9,992 nucleotides of DNA, taken from assembly GCA_021298235.1 (NCBI GenBank), contig JAJTDX010000075.1, forward strand, positions 1 to 9,992, read 5' to 3'. Under the pieces are notes generated by a model that saw only the letters and a program-made list of their open reading frames with translations, made no database searches and had not been told where the DNA came from. Below are positions 6,774 through 9,992 of the stretch, piece by piece; positions within the stretch are counted from its first letter, which is position 1; every line of letters begins with the position of its first letter. Made by a program: the position numbers and the translations under genes. The DNA comes from Cryomorphaceae bacterium. GTDB taxonomy: Bacteria > Bacteroidota > Bacteroidia > Flavobacteriales > Crocinitomicaceae.

Positions 6774-7584
6774 AGTTGTACTAATAATTTTTCTCTTTGT
6801 CTCCATACAGATTTTTTCTCAGCAAAGGATTATTCTGTTTGTCAATGGTTATCTGGGCTACAAACATGACCGCATTGAGACGGACAATACTGTAACCACA
6901 AAACGAAAATCATATTGGTATTCCTACGATGACAGTATTATTGCACGTTTTCAGCCTGTGCTTCCTCTTTATGCTTCTGGACATCATTCTTTATCCACCT
7001 CTACCCATAGAAATCTTGGAAGGGTAGTTGGTTCTTTTTTGTTGAGCAGATGCATTCCGTTCAGAGGTAAAAGGGGAATTTTTCTGAATAAAAGAGTCAA
7101 TCCCGAAGGTTTTCAAAAAAGGTATGACAGTGGAAGATTGTGTGGTCAGAATTTCCTAACCTTTGTGTCAGATTCGCTGAAGAAATCTACCCACAAAGAC
7201 ACCCTGGATATCGTTTGTCATAGCATGGGGTATGCATACACCTTGGGAATTCTTTCTGTCATTGATACTTCATTTGTTTTAGGTAAAATACTAATAATTT
7301 CACCTGAAATGGCGGGTTACTCGGGATATGACTGGAATAAGTTCAGTGAGGTATGGCAATATGGAAGTAATTTAGGGGAATCGAAAGCAGATCTCGTTTG
7401 CCTTCAAGATGGCATAGCGCCACAATGTATGGTCAAAGGTTTGGATGTAGTGGATACTGCCAAAGGGGGAAGAATATTTGTTCCCAAGCATGCTAAAAGG
7501 GGATTTAACAGAAGCCATCACCTCAATTTTTTTCAATGGTTTTTTGATCTGAAAAAAGGCGATCGTGGCTATTTTGGCCGATAA
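6763..7584 (+). CDS. Secreted alpha/beta-hydrolase-like protein
   Basis: 273 residues from the ATG at 6763. That start is preferred over the in-frame ATG at 6718 because it puts a signal peptide (GNRVVLIIFLFVSIQIFSQ) at the N-terminus and leaves only an 11-base overlap with the previous gene; starting at 6718 would bury it behind 15 polar residues. After cleavage the protein begins with a strand and glycine turn (RIILFVNGYLG, ending at 32) typical of the first strand and oxyanion loop of alpha/beta-hydrolases. The nucleophile elbow is CHSMG with S154, where the first Gly of the usual GxSxG is Cys. D216 (in LQDG) and H252 or H253 (in RSHHLNFF near the C-terminus) are plausible partners. I do not recognise a named family or substrate; esterase, lipase or acyltransferase activity are all possible. 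It is likely exported to the periplasm or outside. Confidence 0.75.
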   Translation: MGNRVVLIIFLFVSIQIFSQQRIILFVNGYLGYKHDRIETDNTVTTKRKSYWYSYDDSIIARFQPVLPLYASGHHSLSTSTHRNLGRVVGSFLLSRCIPFRGKRGIFLNKRVNPEGFQKRYDSGRLCGQNFLTFVSDSLKKSTHKDTLDIVCHSMGYAYTLGILSVIDTSFVLGKILIISPEMAGYSGYDWNKFSEVWQYGSNLGESKADLVCLQDGIAPQCMVKGLDVVDTAKGGRIFVPKHAKRGFNRSHHLNFFQWFFDLKKGDRGYFGR

Positions 7585-7600
7585 TTTCCACTTATGTAAC

Positions 7601-7607
7601 AAGGAAG
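7601..7607 (+). promoter_or_regulatory. Ribosome binding site supporting the start at 7612
   Basis: AAGGAAG lies four bases before the ATG at 7612. It is one of the few reasonable Shine-Dalgarno sequences here and favours that start over the in-frame ATG at 7639, which would give a more compact signal peptide. Confidence 0.5.
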
Positions 7608-7611
7608 AATA

Positions 7612-7989
7612 ATGTCCGTACGATATCAAAAAAAATATATGAGATTTTGGATAGCTTTTTTATTCGTTTGCTTGGTTTCAATGGTTGATGCACAATTGAT
7701 CAAAGGAACGCTCTTGGATGATCAACGTAAGATGATCAGCTCGTTCAATTTTACGGTAGAAGATCAAAATGCAGGTACTGTATTCTTTGAGCTTGCAGTA
7801 AATCCGAAGGGAAAAGTGACATCCGCTAGGGTGGTTGAAGCAGGAACGACGGTCGTGTCTACACCAACTCGCATCAACGTTAGAAAGGCGTTAATGGCCT
7901 TGATTTTTGAGGAGGGAACTTGGTATCCGGAGTTTCACCATGTCGTAGTTAAAGTAACGACAGTCAAACCGGAGGCTATCAAAAATTAA
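7612..7989 (+). CDS. Small secreted protein resembling a TonB/AgmX C-terminal domain
   Basis: 125 residues. Charged residues 1-11 and a hydrophobic core (FWIAFLFVCLVSMV) form a signal peptide with likely cleavage at VDA before Q28; a start at 7639 would give the same mature protein. The mature part contains GTVFFELAVNPKGKVTSARVVEAGTT, split by a turn at NPKGK. This is the strand-turn-strand pattern (a 'VNpdGkV' motif followed by a helix with xALxxLxF) found in the TonB C-terminal and AgmX/PglI C-terminal families. It lacks the membrane anchor and proline-rich linker of a true TonB, so energy transduction is unlikely; a periplasmic or surface binding role is a guess. Family assignment is by pattern and moderate. 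It follows the hydrolase gene by 27 bases, and its stop codon overlaps that of convergent fadD. Confidence 0.7.
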   Translation: MSVRYQKKYMRFWIAFLFVCLVSMVDAQLIKGTLLDDQRKMISSFNFTVEDQNAGTVFFELAVNPKGKVTSARVVEAGTTVVSTPTRINVRKALMALIFEEGTWYPEFHHVVVKVTTVKPEAIKN

Positions 7990-9641
7990 TTCAGCAAGCG
8001 GCGCAAGATCTTACCAACGTTTGATTTCGGAAGCTCATCTCTGAAGACTACTTCTCGAGGAACTTTATATCCGGTGAGTAATTTTCGGCTTTCCTCTATA
8101 ACCTCATCGGCAGTTAAAGATGGATCTCTTTTAACAACAAAGGCTTTTACAAATTCAGTTCCATCCGGATTCTTTTCTCCTCGTACCCCGACTTCAAGAA
8201 CTTTTGGATTCTCTGAGATAGCTTTTTCAACTTCATTTGGATAAACATTAAATCCTGAGACAAGAACCATTTCTTTCTTTCGGTCAACGATCTTGAAAAA
8301 TCCTTCTTTGTCCATGATTCCTACATCGCCTGTTAGGAAATAATCTCCCAGCATGACTTTCGCAGTTTCATCTGGTCGGTTCCAATAGCCTGTCATCACT
8401 TGTGGACCTTTGATGCCAATTTCTCCCGGTTCCCCTATCGCAACTTCCTGACCTTCGTCATTGAACAGTTTTATATCAGTATTGGGCAAAGGCAAGCCAA
8501 TTGAACCCCTACGATGTGTTCCGTTAATAGGATTGATTGTCGCAGCGGGACTGGTCTCCGAGAGTCCGTATGCTTCGAGCAAAGGACTGTTGGTCAATTT
8601 TTCCCAACGGTCGGCAACGGCATCCTGAACGGCCATACCCCCTCCCAGGGATAATTTAAGCTTTGAGAAATCAAGAGAGCGAAAAGCATCCTGATTAAGG
8701 AGTCCAATAAATAAGGTGTTCACACCGGTAAGAATCGAGAACGGATTCTTTTGAAGGTCTTTACAGAAGGCCTTCATATCCCTTGGATTCGTAATAAGAA
8801 CGTTTGTAGCTCCATACCTGAAGAACACGATGCAATTTGCTGTCAATGCGAAAATGTGATACATTGGAAGTGCAGTAATGATCGTATCTTCTCCCTCTTT
8901 GAACATATATCCGATCCAAGCTTCAACTTGTTGTACGTTGGCACACAGATTTCCGTGCGACAGTGCTGCTCCTTTGGAGACACCCGTCGTGCCACCAGTA
9001 TATTGAAGAAATGCAAGGTCCTTTGAGCTGATGTCAACCCGGGTTCCGATGTTGCCAGAATTCGATTTAAGGATACTTTTAAGTGGAATCGCTCCCGGCA
9101 AAGAATACGATGGCACCATTTTTTTAATGTAACGAACAACGAAATTCGTAATGGCTCCCTTCAATCCTCCAAGCATGTCTCCAATACTTGTCGTGATTAC
9201 TGTTTTTATCTCAGTATCATTCAATATGGCTTGGAGATTGCAAGCAAAATTCTCCAGAATAATGATTGCTTTGGCTCCCGAATCCTTGTACTGATGCCTC
9301 ATTTCTTCAGCGGTGTACAATGGATTTGTATTGACGATGACCAAGCCCGCCTTCAAACATGCAAAAATAGTAATGGGAAATTGCAACAAATTAGGCATTT
9401 GTAGCGCTATTCGATCCCCCTTTTTAAGATCGGTTTTATTTTGAAGGTACCATACAAGCGTGTTAACATGATGGTTGACCTCATTGAACGTCAGACTGAC
9501 ATCCATATTTTTAAAAGCAATTTTATCTCCGTATTTTCTTACAGACTCATCAAAAATATCAACTAGGTTTTCATATCTGTCAAGTGAGAGTTCTTTCTCA
9601 ACAAATTCAGGGTAGCTTTTAAACCATGGGTATTCAGACAT
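7986..9641 (-). CDS. fadD: FadD-type long-chain fatty-acid-CoA ligase
   Basis: Activates long-chain fatty acids to acyl-CoA through an acyl-AMP intermediate, at the cytoplasmic face of the inner membrane. 551 residues, near E. coli FadD (561). Adenylate-forming motifs in order: YTGGTTGVSKG (214-224, phosphate-binding loop), ALPMYHIFALT (about 257-267), YGLSET (358-363), LTGDVG (436-441), IVDRKKEMVLVSGFNVYPNE (451-470, the fatty-acyl-CoA synthetase signature region) and LPKSNVGKILRR with catalytic K544. The N-terminal blocks MPNLLQFPI and VNTNPLYT are also FadD-like. The protein ends right after GKILRRLLN, about ten residues shorter than E. coli FadD. The start ATG at 9641 is supported by a promoter-like element just upstream. 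It is single and convergent with the operon to its left. Substrate chain length is inferred from family only. Confidence 0.95.
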   Translation of the reverse strand: MSEYPWFKSYPEFVEKELSLDRYENLVDIFDESVRKYGDKIAFKNMDVSLTFNEVNHHVNTLVWYLQNKTDLKKGDRIALQMPNLLQFPITIFACLKAGLVIVNTNPLYTAEEMRHQYKDSGAKAIIILENFACNLQAILNDTEIKTVITTSIGDMLGGLKGAITNFVVRYIKKMVPSYSLPGAIPLKSILKSNSGNIGTRVDISSKDLAFLQYTGGTTGVSKGAALSHGNLCANVQQVEAWIGYMFKEGEDTIITALPMYHIFALTANCIVFFRYGATNVLITNPRDMKAFCKDLQKNPFSILTGVNTLFIGLLNQDAFRSLDFSKLKLSLGGGMAVQDAVADRWEKLTNSPLLEAYGLSETSPAATINPINGTHRRGSIGLPLPNTDIKLFNDEGQEVAIGEPGEIGIKGPQVMTGYWNRPDETAKVMLGDYFLTGDVGIMDKEGFFKIVDRKKEMVLVSGFNVYPNEVEKAISENPKVLEVGVRGEKNPDGTEFVKAFVVKRDPSLTADEVIEESRKLLTGYKVPREVVFRDELPKSNVGKILRRLLN

Positions 9642-9663
9642 AGCAGATTGTTTACGTTTAAAA

Positions 9664-9671
9664 CAAATCTA
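9664..9671 (-). promoter_or_regulatory. fadD: Candidate fadD promoter, -7 element
   Basis: On the minus strand TAGATTTG matches the Bacteroidota -7 consensus TAnnTTTG exactly. A one-mismatch version of the -33 TTTG (TTTC, 9697-9694) lies 22 bases upstream, slightly more than the usual 19 to 21. Transcription would start near 9657, giving a leader of about 16 bases before the ATG at 9641. Confidence 0.45.
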
Positions 9672-9828
9672 TAAAAATATTGCTTTCTTTTTTGAAAAAG
9701 TTCGTTAAAGGACTCATTTTGTTCGAAGTGAAGTGCTCTATGAAAAACAGGTTAAATAGATTCTTTGTTATTTCGTTAAATTGAAAATACAGTTTACCAA
9801 AAGACTGTCTAAAACTAAACATAAAGCC

Positions 9829-9992
9829 ATGAAACAGTACGTTCTATATTTCTGTATGTCTATTTCGTGGTTAGCCTGTGCGCAAGACCCAACGTTTACC
9901 CAGTTTTATGCCAATCCACTCTACCTGAATCCGGCGTTTGCAGGTTCTCATGGCTGTCCGAGATTTGCCTTGAACTACCGTAACGAATGGCC
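9829..9992 (+). CDS. PorP/SprF-family outer membrane protein (3' end cut by window)
   Basis: The first 54 codons of a gene that runs off the right edge. Starting at ATG 9829, a signal peptide (KQYVLYFCMSISWLACA) is followed by QDPTFTQFYANPLYLNPAFA and then a GSHGCPR and LNYRNEWP stretch. This is the hallmark N-terminus of the PorP/SprF family, roughly 300-residue outer membrane barrels linked to type IX secretion and to surface display of gliding adhesins such as SprB in Flavobacterium. Genomes usually carry many paralogs, often beside a large secreted adhesin or an OmpA-like partner, so the gene to the right of the window would decide its role. There is no strong Shine-Dalgarno site, as is common in this phylum. 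No good promoter match is visible in its 187-base upstream region. Confidence 0.92.
   Translation, partial: MKQYVLYFCMSISWLACAQDPTFTQFYANPLYLNPAFAGSHGCPRFALNYRNEW

Overview
The window looks like a stretch of a Bacteroidota chromosome, probably Flavobacteriales or a close relative. The evidence is a PorP/SprF-family gene at the right edge (a family tied to type IX secretion and gliding), a Bacteroidota-style DsbD with C-x4-C N-terminal domains, a good match to the Bacteroidota -7 promoter element (TAnnTTTG) upstream of fadD, few classical Shine-Dalgarno sites, and an AT-leaning base composition judged by eye. Coding density is very high, no gap exceeds 200 bases, and I see no tRNA, rRNA, CRISPR array, insertion sequence or phage gene.

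Layout: the 3' part of tsaD (1-981, its start lies before the window) is followed by a 115-base gap and a small unrecognised 89-residue gene (1097-1366). A terminator-like hairpin (1389-1429) comes next and ends five bases before a two-gene thiol-redox unit: a secreted stand-alone DsbD N-domain protein (1435-1854) overlapping a full three-domain DsbD (1851-3905) by ATGA. After 60 bases comes recG (3966-6062, GTG start next to a 16-base inverted repeat). It is followed closely by a membrane-anchored DUF2459-like protein (6075-6773), a secreted alpha/beta-hydrolase-like protein overlapping it by 11 bases (6763-7584), and a small secreted protein resembling a TonB/AgmX C-terminal domain (7612-7989). 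These last four may be one transcript. On the other strand fadD (9641-7986) meets the small secreted gene tail to tail with overlapping stop codons. A 187-base divergent region then leads to the 5' end of a PorP/SprF gene (9829 to the right edge).

How the genes work together: most are housekeeping genes (tRNA t6A modification, envelope disulfide reduction, replication-fork rescue, fatty-acid activation). The clear functional unit is the redox pair, where DsbD would carry electrons from cytoplasmic thioredoxin across the membrane and the stand-alone N-domain protein may be a second extracytoplasmic acceptor. The DUF2459-like protein and the hydrolase form an uncharacterised envelope pair. I do not see a clear new defence or mobile system. 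The points most worth checking are the hairpin in front of the redox genes, the doubled DsbD N-domain, the crowded recG start, and the DUF2459/hydrolase pair.
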